A stretch of DNA of 64,000 nt from Lichenostomus cassidix (GCA_008360975.2 CM039192.1:10136194-10200193), one strand, 5' to 3'. Shown: positions 26,040-38,293, counted from the first letter of the stretch. The notes: a model not told the origin generated them from the sequence alone. Numbers and translations: made by a program.

Positions 26040-26081
26040 GTTTAACAAAAGAATCATGTTAGTTTAAGCATTTTGTTAAAC
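26040..26081. repeat. Perfect 11-bp inverted repeat, 20-nt loop
   Basis: GTTTAACAAAA (26040-26050) pairs exactly with TTTTGTTAAAC (26071-26081). The stem is AT-rich, so a structured RNA is not implied. It could be the remnant ends of a tiny inverted-repeat element. Confidence 0.8.
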
Positions 26082-27733
26082 CTAAAGGAAAAAAATATTA
26101 CATACATGTCTATTTTGCTATATTTTTGTTACTGTTTCATACTCTCTTTTTCATTAAATCTATAAATCAGTCACACTAACTTTTTCCTGTGGTTGCTGCT
26201 GAATTACAAACTTCACCTTCCTGTTCCTTCTCTACCCCTTTTTTTCCCACAATTCCAGCTTGTGTTTCACAGCAGCACCACCAGCACCAGCACTTCTCTG
26301 GCCCGTTTGCTGCAGAAGGATCCAGATTCAGCTTATAAAAACATAAACATGGTGATTAAAAGTACTCCCACGGTGGGCAGCAGGGAACAGCAGAAAGCTT
26401 CTTGGTTTTGAATAAAATGACTAAAACTAAAAATTCTCTCTGGGACTAACTGACATTAATCCTGCCACCGAGATGAGTCCTTGCAGTGAGATAGATGAAT
26501 AGTAGGTTTGGTGAAGCACAGAGACACATCTGCGTGTTCTGTTGCTACCTAATCTGTCTTCAAGAGTGGAGGTTTCATTTCAAAGGACTTACCTCCAGAC
26601 TGGCTCTGCCTTGGGTCAGGCTGGGTAATACTTGGACAAAAGTGAGAGATGCATGCAGAAGCCTTTAGAAAGGTGTCAGCTGTTCCCCAGCTTCTAAATA
26701 AACGAGCCTTGCCTAGCACTGAGAAGGCTACTAAAACTGACAAAATAATGAAATGTTTTTCCTTGGGAATTTTTTGTCATCTGATGTAAGGGGTAAAGCC
26801 AGCCCTGCTCTGCTTGGCTTCTGAGGGAAGCATAGCCACTGTGTAAGGACCATCAGCAAGGTGGCACTGCCCAGGGGCCTCGGGAAAAATGCTCTTAGTG
26901 CCAGAGCCCCCTCTGACTTGTTCTGTGCACTAACTTGGCCACACCAGTTGTCTGAAAATAGCCTCAGCCATCCTCCAGCAGCTAAGAAGCTTTTGAAGCC
27001 CTTTTGGCTAAGTCCACAGCCACAGATAGTAAATGCACAAACTGCTTGATCCTGGCTGTATTGGTGTCTGGATGAATCTGGCCTGAGGACCCAATCAGAG
27101 AAGAAATACCCACAGAAATCTAAGTAATTCCAACTCACATGTCTTTCCAAAGCAGTAGACAATTTTAATACAAATGGAAATTTTATTGGCATAGGGGCTA
27201 AAGTCAGTCTTGGCATAAATGGATTCGGGGGAGCTATACTTGCTTATAGCAGAGCACATTTTGGCTTCAGGAGGGAAGATATAAAGCACTGAGAAGCTAT
27301 AAATTTTGAGCCAGAAAGAACATTACAAAAGGCAGAGGGATAACTGGTATGACATCACTTCCTTCTAAACGATTATGAGCTATGGAAAAAGATTAGTTAC
27401 GTTTGCTGCAAATAGCTTAGAAAACTTGGGCAGGTATGCTGAATGTATTGAGTGGATCAGTGACAAAAAATACACCTGTGAAGAGATTAATTAGAAACAA
27501 AAACCAAAGCATGGCCCATCAAGTAGAAAGTAGTATATACAGTATAAGCAGTGTATTTGGAGTATGTTTGGATGAAAGGAAAAAATGGTAGGATGACAGT
27601 CAATAACTGGAGCAGTTAATGAATGAAAGGCAGTGGTAGAGCTGGAATAGAATAATAACATTTACTGCTCTTTGTCACTTGAGCCACTTCTTAGGAAAGG
27701 CATGCAGCACTGCCCCTGCTTGTAAGAAGGGAG
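26082..27733. other. Non-coding stretch holding the longest open frame of the window
   Basis: 26731-27216 (-) is open for 161 codons, the longest in the window, but has no recognisable domain and no flanking exon signals. Another frame (26193-26411 +) follows a pyrimidine-rich stretch ending in CAG at about 26256-26258. It contains a Ser/Thr-rich run encoded by AGC/ACC iteration and ends in a stop at 26409-26411. I do not call either a gene. Confidence 0.4.
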
Positions 27734-27763
27734 ATGAAGTGGCAAACCCAGGAACTAAATTTC
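27734..27763 (-). mobile_element. Possible MIR-like SINE fragment
   Basis: GAAGTGGCAAACCCAGGAAC followed by TAAAT resembles the reverse complement of the MIR/CORE-SINE segment that reads 'AAGTGGCAGAGCCAGGAATTGAA' on this strand. It is very short, so the call is weak. Confidence 0.3.
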
Positions 27764-28379
27764 TTTTTTCTGGAACCCTTCCAGTACTGCAAATATAAGG
27801 CTAAAGAGATAGCAGTCGACTATTCTCCTATACCCACATTCCCCTACTATAAGTCTACATAGAAGATATTAATCATATTTCATTATTTTTTATCCTGGGA
27901 ACTTGCAAGATGCTGTTCTGCGTGATTTAATCTCAGAAACCACCCACTCTTGCCAAAATGTTAAAATTTATACAGGGAAATTATCCTATGGAGTTCTTGT
28001 TTGCTTCTATACTATTCTTTCTGAGAAGATGTAAATATCAGGATAACTATACCAGGCAGAACAGAAACACACTATTTTCCATTCTGAAACTGGCATTTAA
28101 TGGTGTTAAACACTTTACTGGGTTAATTAATTTTTTGTTTTGAATGGGCACCAGCCATTGGCAAACAGAACAGCATGTTCGTCTACAACAACCAGAGCTG
28201 ATTTGTGGTTTGCATGTTGATTTTTAATTTGGTAGCACACCTTCTTATTCAACTCTTTTGATGAAGGCAATAGAGAAGCACTGGCTAAAAGTTACAGAAT
28301 AAATCTTTTGCTCAAAGGAGCTCACAAAACGTTAATCTTTGAAAAATGCAGAAGCCTATTAAAGATAAACATAAACAAG
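27764..28379. other. AT-rich non-coding stretch, nothing seen
   Basis: No gene or repeat recognised. Confidence 0.45.
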
Positions 28380-28620
28380 TGTAAGGCACTTCTTAAAGTC
28401 TTTGACAAAGGTCTCAGGTGTAGAGGGGTTAAAGCGATATCTTGTTCCTCTAAATATTTCGACAGACAGACTTTTGATTGCATTATCTATTAAAAAAATT
28501 GCTTTGAACCTTCCGCCAATGCAGACCACTTGTGCTTTCTCAAACCAACAAAGGTTCGGTCAACAGATAAGAATTTCTGACCGTGGAAGGGCAGCTGCTT
28601 TCCTTTCATCTCTCTCCTGG
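28380..28620. promoter_or_regulatory. Candidate conserved non-coding element
   Basis: A block with retained CpGs (about 28434, 28460, 28515, 28557 and 28582) and balanced composition between AT-rich flanks. It includes TTTGACAAAGGTC (TCF/LEF-like in reverse). The small frames 28308-28493 and 28402-28644 lack domains. A regulatory role is inferred only. Confidence 0.3.
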
Positions 28621-28786
28621 TGTGTATATGAAATGTTTGCTTAGCCTGGCCCTGCTATCATGAGGACTTTTTTTCTCCTTAATCCTTCCTCTAATTTGAA
28701 TCCTACACCCAGTCTGCAAATAAGACATGAAGAAAATTTAGATTTCAGCAGTGCAGTGTAATCCTGCTGGATGCTGAGTACTTCAG
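28621..28786. other. Short unassigned stretch
   Basis: Nothing recognised. Confidence 0.35.
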
Positions 28787-28907
28787 CTCCAGTTCAGCAC
28801 AATACCTAGTCTTATCTGACTATACATATGCTTATCTGTAAGCCTAAACTTAAGCATATGATTAAATGCTCTGATTGATTAGGACTAATGATCCTTGCTT
28901 AAGTACT
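28787..28907. mobile_element. Probable relic of the 'TTAAGCAC'-type palindromic repeat
   Basis: CTCCAGTTCAGCACAATACC, then CTTAAGCATATGATTAAATGC, then GATTAGGACTAAT, then TGCTTAAGTAC keep the word order of the family seen at 21284-21356, with heavy divergence. Inside it an exact 10-bp inverted repeat survives: CATATGCTTA (28825-28834) with TAAGCATATG (28851-28860). That agrees with an originally palindromic element. Confidence 0.45.
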
Positions 28908-30218
28908 AAGCCCTGTGAGAGAAGTTTGTTTTACAGGCAATTTTGCTGTTGTTTTTCTTCTATTGTTACTTCCCACCAGAGGAGGTAATTAAGGAAGTGT
29001 TTGTTTTAAGAGCACCAGAGCAATTTCTGTAATTTTTTTTTTTTTTGATTCTTGAAAATTCACTTGTGACCAGCTTTGTGTTTATTAGTCCTTCAGTGCA
29101 TATTTTTCTTCAAAAGCAAACATGATCTCTAGAAATTGTGCCAAAGATATCCAGGTATGTCTCGTCCTTCTCAAGAAGCCTAATCTATGTGCAATGTTAA
29201 TGAGAAAAATATTAAGACAAAATGCGTAAAATTGCTTTCTAGAAAGGTTCAATCTATATGTAAATGTAGGGTTGAATACAAGAGAACTGGCTAACAGTAT
29301 CCTGAAGGAAAGATGGTATTCACATAGACCGGATCATTATAAATGTATGCTTTCAGATGCTGCCTACTTTAACATTATATGGCTTCCTAATGAAAAAAAA
29401 ATTGCGTTTTGCTTTACTTCCTTCTTGCCTCTTTCAGCCTGTCTCTCTCTCTCTCTCACTTTTCGTTTTAACCAGCTAGGCCTGGTGGAGTGAGTAACAT
29501 CGTTAAAACGGGAAGTTGGAGTTGTTGATTTCTGTATGACACCTGGAAAGGATGAGTGTAAGGCAGTAACAGGTCACCTAATATTTATGAGATTTTGACT
29601 TCCATAGATGCTTAATAAGGATCTCTTGTCTGCATGCCATATTGCTTGAAACAGTGTGGAAATCAAAGCTCGAGGGATATGTTTGAAGAGGGAAAAAGCT
29701 GTCTTTCCTGCAATGTTGCCTTCACAAGTGAGTTTCTTCCTCAGGCAGACTCTGGGCAGGGGACTATCAAGTTCTTCTGTCTGTGCCTTGCAATGACAGT
29801 GCACTGGATGCTGCTTTGAGCACTGATTCCTGAATACCCAGTTCAGTAGCATCAGACTAGGAGACAGTAATGAAGGATAACAGCTTCTCACGTTTTATCC
29901 ACAAGGAGAGGGAATTCTTTGGGATGGATTTGTTATGAGAAAAGTGTCTCCCTGTCCTGCCTGTGTCATCCTAACCACCACAGCAAAGCTTTTGTGGGAC
30001 TTTACAAAGAAAGGAATGGAGGGAGTTTGGAGACATGTGAAGGACAAGGCAGCAGTCGAACCTTACATTTTCTGAGGGCTGAGGAGATCTATTTACCCTA
30101 GCAGGATTCCATTAAATTTTCTTAGCATTAAACTGCAAGTATTTTAAGATACTGCTCTCTGGAAGAGAAGCCATGTGCTTTCATGACACTCAAACTTTGA
30201 TCCTAAGTTGCTGTAAAG
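28908..30218. other. Non-coding stretch with simple repeats
   Basis: Poly-T (14 T) at 29033-29046 and a (TC)8 run at 29442-29457. No gene is supported; the 29574-29891 (-) frame has no domain. Confidence 0.5.
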
Positions 30219-30280
30219 CTCCAGTTCAGCAAAATGCTTGTGTGTGCTTGATTTTAAATACATGAATACTTACAGTGACA
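30219..30280 (+). mobile_element. Probable relic of the 'TTAAGCAC'-type palindromic repeat
   Basis: CTCCAGTTCAGCAAAATGCT, then TGTGCTTGATTTTAAATACA, then TGAATACTTACAGTGAC line up with the first arm of the family (TTCAGCAAAGCACTTAAGCA and on through AGTCCCATTGAC). It shares GCTCCAGTTCAGCA with the copy at 28787. Confidence 0.45.
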
Positions 30281-31015
30281 GAATGGTCAAGAGCAGCATG
30301 AAGTCTACTTTGCTTCAGAGCTAAGCCAGTATGAAACTTAGGAGTATGTTGTATTATCAGTCTAGGGCACCTATTTCTATACAACTCTGCCTTGGAAATG
30401 CAGTCTCTGGAGTTGGTGGGATTTAAGTGCATACTTAATTTAGGAAGAGCAGGGGAAAGACTGAATATGCTTGATTTATATGCAGTTTATCTTCTGGTGG
30501 CCTAAATAACTTCTCACATCCTTATTCCAGTTCTTAAGCTGTTTAAATGTTCTTCCCTTCCAAGACTTTTCTGGAAACACTCTGTTGTTTCATTCATAAA
30601 GACATTCTACTGTGGCTTTCTGATTTTTTTAACATCTATGCAATTAATGAATAATGGCTGAGGTCTTCTTTCCTCCTCTTTTATTGATTGAGGAATTTTT
30701 GTGCATCTTGTGTAAAGATATTAATCTGTTTCTACAAGTTTTTACTCCAATGTCTTGCATATGAAAGTCTATGTGTGGCTATTTCCCAGATTTGTGTAAA
30801 AAATGAAATCTGAGCTAGTTGTTTCAATATCAAAAATTTGTATTCTTCAAAGACAAAATCACTAGCTGGGAGTTCAGAGGGAATGAAGGTCATCCTGTGC
30901 TGCTGACTCTGACATCTGAAGATGACCATCTCTGTGATAGATGGGCCTGGATTTTTTACAGGAGTAAATTTTGAATAATAGTCTTGATCTGGTACCAATT
31001 GAACCAAAAAGAGCT
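30281..31015. other. Non-coding stretch, nothing assigned
   Basis: No gene or clear repeat is seen. Confidence 0.45.
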
Positions 31016-31050
31016 TGGTAATTTACTTCAGGTTACACAGGGTCACAAAC
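31016..31050 (-). mobile_element. Possible MIR-like core fragment
   Basis: GGTAATTTACTTCAGGTTAC followed by ACAGGGTCACA resembles the antisense MIR core (GGTTAAGTGACTTGCCCAAGGTCACACAG). Short and diverged. Confidence 0.3.
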
Positions 31051-31540
31051 AGTTGAAAAAAATAAAGAAACCAAAATGTTTTACAACTGAGTCTCCACAA
31101 AAGAAAAGTATTTAGTTGGGTTTTTTTTCATTGTTGGGCTTTTGTTGTTTTGTTTTTTTTTTAATGATCCATTGGTACCACTAAGCTTTCTCTGTAAGGA
31201 AGATTAAAGATCTGCCACAGATTTCTTTGCTTATTTTCCTCAATATTGAATTTTTTGTAGGAAAATTAATGTTTTTGTGTTAGATTTATCTCTTGTCAAG
31301 GCTATTGTTGATGACATAGCATGGCTGCTATCTGCCATGTAAGGGGATTCTGCTGTTTATGTGTCAACAGCAAGTGTAAGCCCTGTAGCCTGATTTCCTG
31401 TATTACACAGGTCACAGAATTTGATGAGGGTCACAGGAGGGACCCCATAATAGCTCTATGTATACAGAAGCAAAATACCAAGGGGAAAAATTATCATCAG
31501 GAGTATTAGTCAAGAGTGAGTTGAGCTCATCCTGTTGTTT
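31051..31540. other. AT-rich non-coding stretch
   Basis: Only T-rich runs (about 31119-31163) and no recognisable feature. Confidence 0.45.
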
Positions 31541-32110
31541 CGATTACTTAACGCATGGTTGTACCAGCAGGTCTGCAGTTCCAAGGACGGTAAACCTTTA
31601 GGAAAATTATTGGATGGAGGTCCTGTCTCTCAAAGGTTTGTAGCTCTCTTTGTAAATCCCCACCCACACGGTGGGACACGGTCCATTTAATCACGGTGGG
31701 AAAATGTGAAATGCTGCCATTCTTGCCTCCAGACTTGTTGCATTTACTCACCAAGTCGTGCAAGCACTCCCTAAGTGTTAGTGTTTGAAATAAGTTTAAT
31801 TTCTGTGATCTCAAGACAGCATTTTGTTACTTTTGCAACATTTCAGTTGCTGATATGCATTTTGATTATGCTGATCAAAGAGTCATTGAGCATTGGAAGT
31901 TCATATTGGCTGTGATTCTGCCTGACGTATTTTGCACTATGTCATGTCTAAGTCTTTGTGATGATTAAACATTCATTTGCACCGACCGGGGGTGCCTGAC
32001 AGTCTTACATCATAAAACACTTTATTCAGTGCAAATTAGGATTCAGTACGCTCCTCTGTGGGGGATTTTCCCACTAATGACATATGTAAATAGCACTCAT
32101 TCATTCTAAT
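31541..32110. promoter_or_regulatory. Candidate conserved non-coding element pair
   Basis: Two adjoining blocks (about 31541-31825 and 31850-32110) have balanced composition and retained CpGs (for example 31552, 31586, 31670, 31679, 31695, 31757, 31925, 31983, 31987 and 32049). The right block contains an exact TCF/LEF core ATCAAAG (31874-31880), a TGACGTATT CRE-like word near 31923 and AT-rich homeodomain-type words. The antisense frame 31548-31814 has no domain. The texture matches vertebrate developmental enhancers, but conservation is untested. Confidence 0.35.
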
Positions 32111-33380
32111 ATTAAGGGGAAAGGTACAGAAGCATGCAGATCTCCTAATGAATCTGTGTTATACCTCAGATGAAAGGAAAACAAAGTGTTTTTCAGATGT
32201 TAATTTTGTTATCTGTGCACACTGTGCTCTCCTCTACTCCCTCAAAGTTGAGATACACAGAATCAGATTTATAGAGCCTTTATGTTCACAAAGACAGTTT
32301 GTCAGAGAGGTATCCATGCATGCACACTTTCCGTGACAATATGGAATCCCTTCCTTCCATGAAGAAAAGGAAGAAATACAGCCGTATGATTCAAATGCAA
32401 ACCCTAATATATTGGGCCCTCCTTTGTGTGTATGTAAAACTTTTTTCCCCTGCTCTTGCTACAGCAGCATAACACGCAGTTTTAGCTAACAAAGCCTGCT
32501 GGCTTCTGTCACTGTATTATACTGGTATTTTTATGGCAGCATGCACACAAAAAATGTAAGTGGTGGACTCTTCCTCGAGTGGATAGCCCCTGTCATCTAC
32601 CCTGCCTTAGATTTATTAAATAACATTAATTTTCTTGGTTTTAAGAGAGCCACAGCAGAAATATTTGGGTCCTAACATTTTGTGACCAAGTTTTGTTCAT
32701 TTTCTTTGGCCTTTCATTCCTGGAGGCCTTTCTTTAGGTTTGTTTTTCTGTGGGCTTCCACAGAGCCAGGGCCTCACTGCAGCACCTCCCTGCTCTCTGC
32801 TCAGCCCCATCCGTGCCTGGGCAGCTCCAGGTCAGGCCCTCGTCTCATCAGGACTTAACAATGTGTCTGTCAAAGTCAGCAGCAAAACTATTTTGGCTGC
32901 ATTGGGCAAAAATAAGCTCTGATCCCCCTAATGACTGCATTGCTCCCCAGCTATGCTGAGGCAGATGATCAGTGAGAGGAGGGGGACACTCCTGACCCTT
33001 TTATTTATTTCACCTGAAAAGAGTCTGAGTTGTCTGTGTGAGCTTTGTAGTTTCCTTCTTGTGAATTGGAGAAAAACAGTAAGTTCACTTTGAATAATTT
33101 TTTTTCCTTTTTCTTTTAGCCAAGATTTAAATGTTTGCATAAAAAAGAAGAAAAACCAGCAGTTAAGTACTGTTTAACTGCTATAGGCATAGTAGTTGTG
33201 AATGATACACTTTTTTTGTTGCTGTGAGGAATGAGTGGTGTTCCTTCAAATCTGTGTTGAGCTAAACTCGATGCAGACATCGGCTGTAAATGGGTCAGGC
33301 AGTCATTGAAGTGAGCAGTTGGCCACATTTGTGCTAACTCTAGTATTTTTGGTTTTGCCAGAGGAAAAAGAATTCTAATT
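32111..33380. other. Non-coding stretch with a small GC-richer patch
   Basis: About 32740-32960 is GC-richer, and two overlapping frames (32740-32922, 32750-32959) are open in it; no domain is visible. The remainder is AT-rich and unassigned. Confidence 0.45.
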
Positions 33381-33830
33381 TCTATCAGTCTAAATTGTGC
33401 TGGGCAGCATTATCAGCTGGAAAGACCCCTCTGATTTGACAGGCCCCACTGTATGATGATTAATTACTACTCAGCTTCATTGGACTTTTCTAATTTCCTT
33501 TTGCCACTAGCTGTAGGCAACAAGCGATAAGTACTGCTCTTATTATTTTGTGCAAAGGAAAATGTCTATTACTGCTCTGTCCTACAAGTAATCAGAATAA
33601 AAAGACAGCTGATTGGAAAACCTGTGAGGATCATTCTGTCTTTATTTATCCTACCCTTGCTTTATTCCTGCGCTGCTTCTACACAGAAGTTGTTTTACAC
33701 TGTTGCCTGTCAAAATAAGAAGGTAAAATCATAAGCTCTATCAAAGTAGTTGACATTTTGAAATTTGTATAATGATTTCATGGGAATTAATCCTCAATCT
33801 CCAAATAAATCCTTCTCAAAATGCTAATAT
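33381..33830. promoter_or_regulatory. Candidate conserved non-coding element
   Basis: A mixed-composition block with GATGATTAATTACTAC (about 33456-33471, homeodomain TAATTA core), GACAGCTGATTGG (E-box CAGCTG beside a CCAAT-type word in reverse) and ATTATCAGCTGG. There is no open frame of note. Regulatory function is inferred from motif density only. Confidence 0.3.
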
Positions 33831-36800
33831 AACTAGGAATCTTATACCACAGAGTGTAAAACAATTCTTAATCTTCCTTTTCTATTTTTCCATAAATTTA
33901 TTACATTAGAAGGCTGTCTTGTTGAGGAAAATTATAGCATTATTGCCAAATGCAAGAAGAGTAAGTACTTTACATAACACATTATAATAATGATTTTATT
34001 GAGACACTGAATGCTCTAAAGAAGACCAAGAAGAAGGTATGCTACTAAGAACTTGTCAAGGACTTCACTGCTAGAGATAAAAATCGATGCTGGCAACTCT
34101 TATATCTTTGTTCTAAAGAATCTTTTCAAATCATTAGGCAAATTCCAGTGAATTAATTCCAGAAGAGCCATCTGAGTAGCTTCTGTATTCTACACATTTA
34201 AGAGATGCCATAGAATTTACTTTCAGGATGAGGATATTAAATGCATACTGGTTAACAGCAAAGCATGTCTGCACAGTGTGTGGGAATGCTATGCCAGGAT
34301 AGAGGTGTGTATAATTGTAGTAAAGTTATGTGCTGTCTGGACAAATTACCTAAAGATGCAACTTCTTACCTGTAGGTTTAGCTGGAGCTTCAGTTTAAAA
34401 GCTGACTTGGTCGCGTCTGACAGGGTTGGATGTCATTATCTGCAGCAGATCTATTTTCAGAATGTTTCCACACTTAGGGACTTAGACATAAATGGAACCC
34501 TTGAACCTAAAAGTCTGTGCCACCCTAGAAAAGGGACTTAACTTAATCTGTTTCAGGTGCATCTGAATGTTACTCTACTTTTTGTATCTGGAGACTTTTG
34601 TGACAGGACAGAATGCTGATACACAAGAGAAGGCTCTTGAAAAGTCTTCCAGGCAATTGCATTTATCCTGTTTCCCTAACACTTGTTGTTCTGGCTGATT
34701 CGAAAAGTTTTCTTCTGAGTAGGTCCTTCCTGCACTTTTTTCATGTGGTCAGAAGCTCAGATGTTTACATGGTTTTGGTCATATCTGCACAGCTTCCACA
34801 AGAGCGAGGGAGTCAGGGGATATGTGTGAAGCTGCAGTTGTTTTGGGGTTTGATTCTGTTTTTAAAGTGAAATGAAAGATGTTAGCAAGATTTCCCTCTT
34901 CAAAAAAATAAATTAGAAACCAGTGGGTTTGAGACCTGAAATAGTGTGGGAGGCTCTTGTCCTGAAACACCTCACATCAGGCATGTAGAGCACTTACCAA
35001 CCCATCCTTTCTGAGGATGTGAATTCCAGGCCTGAAGCAGTCTTTGTGCTTATGGATGGCCTTTGTGTGGAAGATGTATACTGCTAGCAAAGGGGAGAGA
35101 AGGCATATTTGCATGCAACTTTCACATCTGCTGCTCAACCCGAGAGCCTGATTAGTATCTGCATTCCTTTCCCCAAATAAACAGAACCAAATGGCTTGCA
35201 GATCTCCCAAAACTCCTCTTCCCCTGTCCACAGTCTATTCTAGCCTCTTCCTTGGGCCTCTGCAGGGTGATATTCAGTGACTGGTGAACAGACAAGGGGT
35301 GCCACATACATCTGCTTTTCCCTGGTCACTGCAGGGACAGAAACTGAGCTCTGGACAGAAGGGCTGGGAAATGATGTCGAGGAGACTGATCCAGCACACA
35401 GATCCCAGACCACTGACAGGGAGCTGGTTTGGCTAGCACATGTTCAGCATACCATGATTCAGGACATTGAGCAGAGTTTTTTTTTTTTTTTCCCAGATGT
35501 AATTACTTTCATTTTTGTTCTGCAGCCAACAAAAGTAAATGTATTGGCAATATATGGGTAGCATAGATGCCAGTGCTGTTTTGCTTGACACAGCCACAGC
35601 ATTGTTATTCACTGTAAAGTGCTTGTGATATTGTTACCAGACTGGTAGCACTGCTGTAATAGGGACTTCATGTAGTTAACCTAAAAGGGACTGGATTATA
35701 TTCTTGCCTCCCACTTTATCCCCTTCAGAATCTGGTGGTTATTGTTCTCTTGGTTTAGGGTAGCCCACCCTCAACAGGAGGGAACAAGGAGCTGAGTGTT
35801 TCACTTGAGAAAAGTATTGTAGTTCAGGCCTCTGTACTACAGTGAAAAATACCTTGTATGACGGTTGAAATTATATATTCTTATTGGTAGCAAATCAGAG
35901 CTTAATGAACATCTCAACAGGTACTGTGAAGCACTCTTTATCTGCTAATGTTTCCAGTGGAAATACCATATTGTGGACCTGGCTGCAGTATAAAGCAGAG
36001 CATACTCCTTGAGCAGCTGTAATTGTGGTATCCTGTTCCATCATTATAATCTGAATAGGATTCAGAGTGTGTTCATTCATTTAAAAGGGTAATAACTGCT
36101 TTATAGAGGTCTGGATGACTGAGGTACATATATACGTTAAAGAGCTTGTCTTGGGGTCATCAACAACAGTTAAGCTAACTGGTTTATTTTAGCAAATAGG
36201 ATGGAACATTCATCTACTGTTGACAGACACAAATTTTCTCCTGCATTCGTGGATGAGTCACTGTGCAGTTTTGTCTTGCCATCTGTACCTTTGTATACTT
36301 AAACAAGGTTGGGTGGGCTCCAGACAAGTGTCAAAAAGCAACACCAAGCACAGTGATAACAAGGCAGGCAAATTTTCTGCATCCCTTTGACAAAAGGGCC
36401 TGCCCCAAGTACTAACAGTGCCCTCAGGGGGTGGGAAGGAAGTGGGAAGCTGTGCCTCCTGCCTAGCATGGCTCTGCAGCTGCAGAAAAGGAGATGTGCT
36501 GCTCTAAGAGCTCAGGAGCCCCAGGGAGGTTATGGCTCCTGCAGGCACAAGGACTTGTGTTTCACCAAGTGCAGTGTTGGTCTTGGCACCACCAGGACCT
36601 GCTAGTGCTGCTACTGAAACATCCTCTTGAGGTTCGATGAGTTCATAGTGTTCAAGGTCAGGCAGAGAATAAGTCTATGTCAGAAATAAGAAATAGGCTC
36701 TATTGCTGATGATACCTTCCAGGCTGCTTTGCTGTTCTATCAGTATTTTAATGGATTCAAAAATATTCTTCTTAATTACATATAAAAGTATGATCTTTCT

Positions 36801-37380
36801 GCTTTTTCTAGGATGTTGCTTCTACTTTTCTACACAGCTATTTGCCACAAACCTTATTTTCCTGCTGATCAGTACAATAGTGTATGTTGTAGTGTTTGTC
36901 TTATTGACGCAAAAGGATAAAAAGTATCCTCAAATTAACTACTCTTTAGGGAAAAAAACAAAACTCCATCTTGAAATGTGTTGGGGAAGCAGGAATCCTC
37001 AATATTATTATTTATTTGAAGTGAATGACTCTTGAAATATGAGGTAATTCAGTAAAACCTATGCAATATTTTTTGTCATATTCATGGCAGATAATTATAA
37101 GTATAGAGTTTATTCATTTAATTTAGACTACTTCAGAAAGTGAAATATATAATGGTGCAACTGCTTTGTTCTTTTTCTAATAAAAGGTAGGAGCTTTTGA
37201 GTGTTATTAGACTGAGATAAGCTAGGCTTCTGTATAGCACAATTTTGTATGTCTCAACTAGCAAAAGCCTTTGAAGTCCTATGAATCTTTCTGCTTGTTA
37301 ATTCTTCCATTTGTTTGATTTTTGGTACAAAGAAAATGAAAGAATATGATGAGATTATGGCATTTTAAGTCAATATTTAT
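33831..37380. other. Non-coding stretch, nothing assigned
   Basis: Small open frames occur (34278-34541 +, 34613-34870 +, 34977-35231 -, 35277-35561 +, 36387-36605 +, 36703-37035 +). The last encodes a hydrophobic peptide because of its T-rich composition. A run of 15 T followed by CCCAG at 35477-35496 resembles a splice acceptor but opens no exon. No repeat family is recognised. Confidence 0.45.
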
Positions 37381-37690
37381 TAAAAAATCAATCTCGATGA
37401 AAATCTGCCCATCCCTCTAATTAGATGAGGCAACTTGAGGTTGATTTTTAATTGCAAAAGTAATTACACGGAGCAGATAGCCAGTGACATTTGATTATCT
37501 AGGTGATTGATTAAAAAGCCTAGCTCACAGAGCAGATTGTCAGCCAGGGGAATCGAGACAAAAGAGCAAATTAAAAAAGTTGTCCTGTTAGTAATCACAA
37601 AATTCAAGGATGAAATTACAAAGCTAAACACCTCCAATCCACGTCATCTTCATCACTCAACTGTCTGCAGCATGCCTGAGCTCAAAAAGG
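37381..37690. promoter_or_regulatory. Candidate conserved element with homeodomain and TALE-type words
   Basis: The block holds TAATTA (37418-37423), TGATTTTTAATTGC, a further AATTAC, and TGATTGATTA (37504-37513), which resembles a PBX-HOX composite site. The 62-codon frame at 37507-37695 is Lys-rich and lacks a domain. Such motif clusters are typical of enhancers of developmental genes; no target can be named. Confidence 0.35.
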
Positions 37691-38293
37691 GGTGATAAAG
37701 AAATGGATTACTTTTAAAAGGATGAAGAATTCAGGAAATATAAAAATAAAAGAGCAAAAGCACTGCTGAGAATAGGGACTTCAACCACACAAGCAAAGAA
37801 ATAAAAATGTCTCTAAATTGTGACAGTTCAATTTCCCTATGCTCTTATGAAAGCTCATTAAAACCAAGAAGGGTTAGTCAAATTAAATATGTTGAGTAGA
37901 AAAAGATCTTTTTAGTGACAAATCTTAATGATTATTTAAGAATCTAGTTTGAATGATCCCTTCTTCCTCCAATGTATGTATTTTACAGTGGATATTCACA
38001 TAGTTTGCTAGTATTTTGAATTTACTTATTATTATTTTAACTGATTGTGGGCTGTAACTGGAATGGGTACCACCAATACATTTAAGTAATGAATGTTATA
38101 AAATGTTCATGAAATTAATATATGAGGCAATGCAAATAAAGCAGGAAACAGAATGAAAATTATGTTTTCTTATAATATCCCATTTTATTTTTAGTTCTAT
38201 GATGCTTGCCTCCTTGGGCTGTGCTATTCGTGTAAGTTGCTCCAATGAATTGATGAGCTACAAATGTAGTGTGTGCAAATGTATTGGGTGACA
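37691..38293. other. AT-rich non-coding stretch
   Basis: No gene is seen. An exact POU-type octamer ATGCAAAT lies at 38130-38137 within AT-rich sequence. Confidence 0.45.

Noticed and set aside
26731..27216. Longest open frame (161 codons, minus strand)
   Set aside because: No recognisable domain, no exon signals, and a length expected by chance given 64 kb in six frames.
33415..33450. CR1-like GGAAAGACCCCTCTGA
   Set aside because: Similarity is too short and the expected neighbouring CR1 words are absent.
35477..35496. Poly-T followed by CCCAG as a splice acceptor
   Set aside because: The same acceptor-like pattern without any downstream exon.
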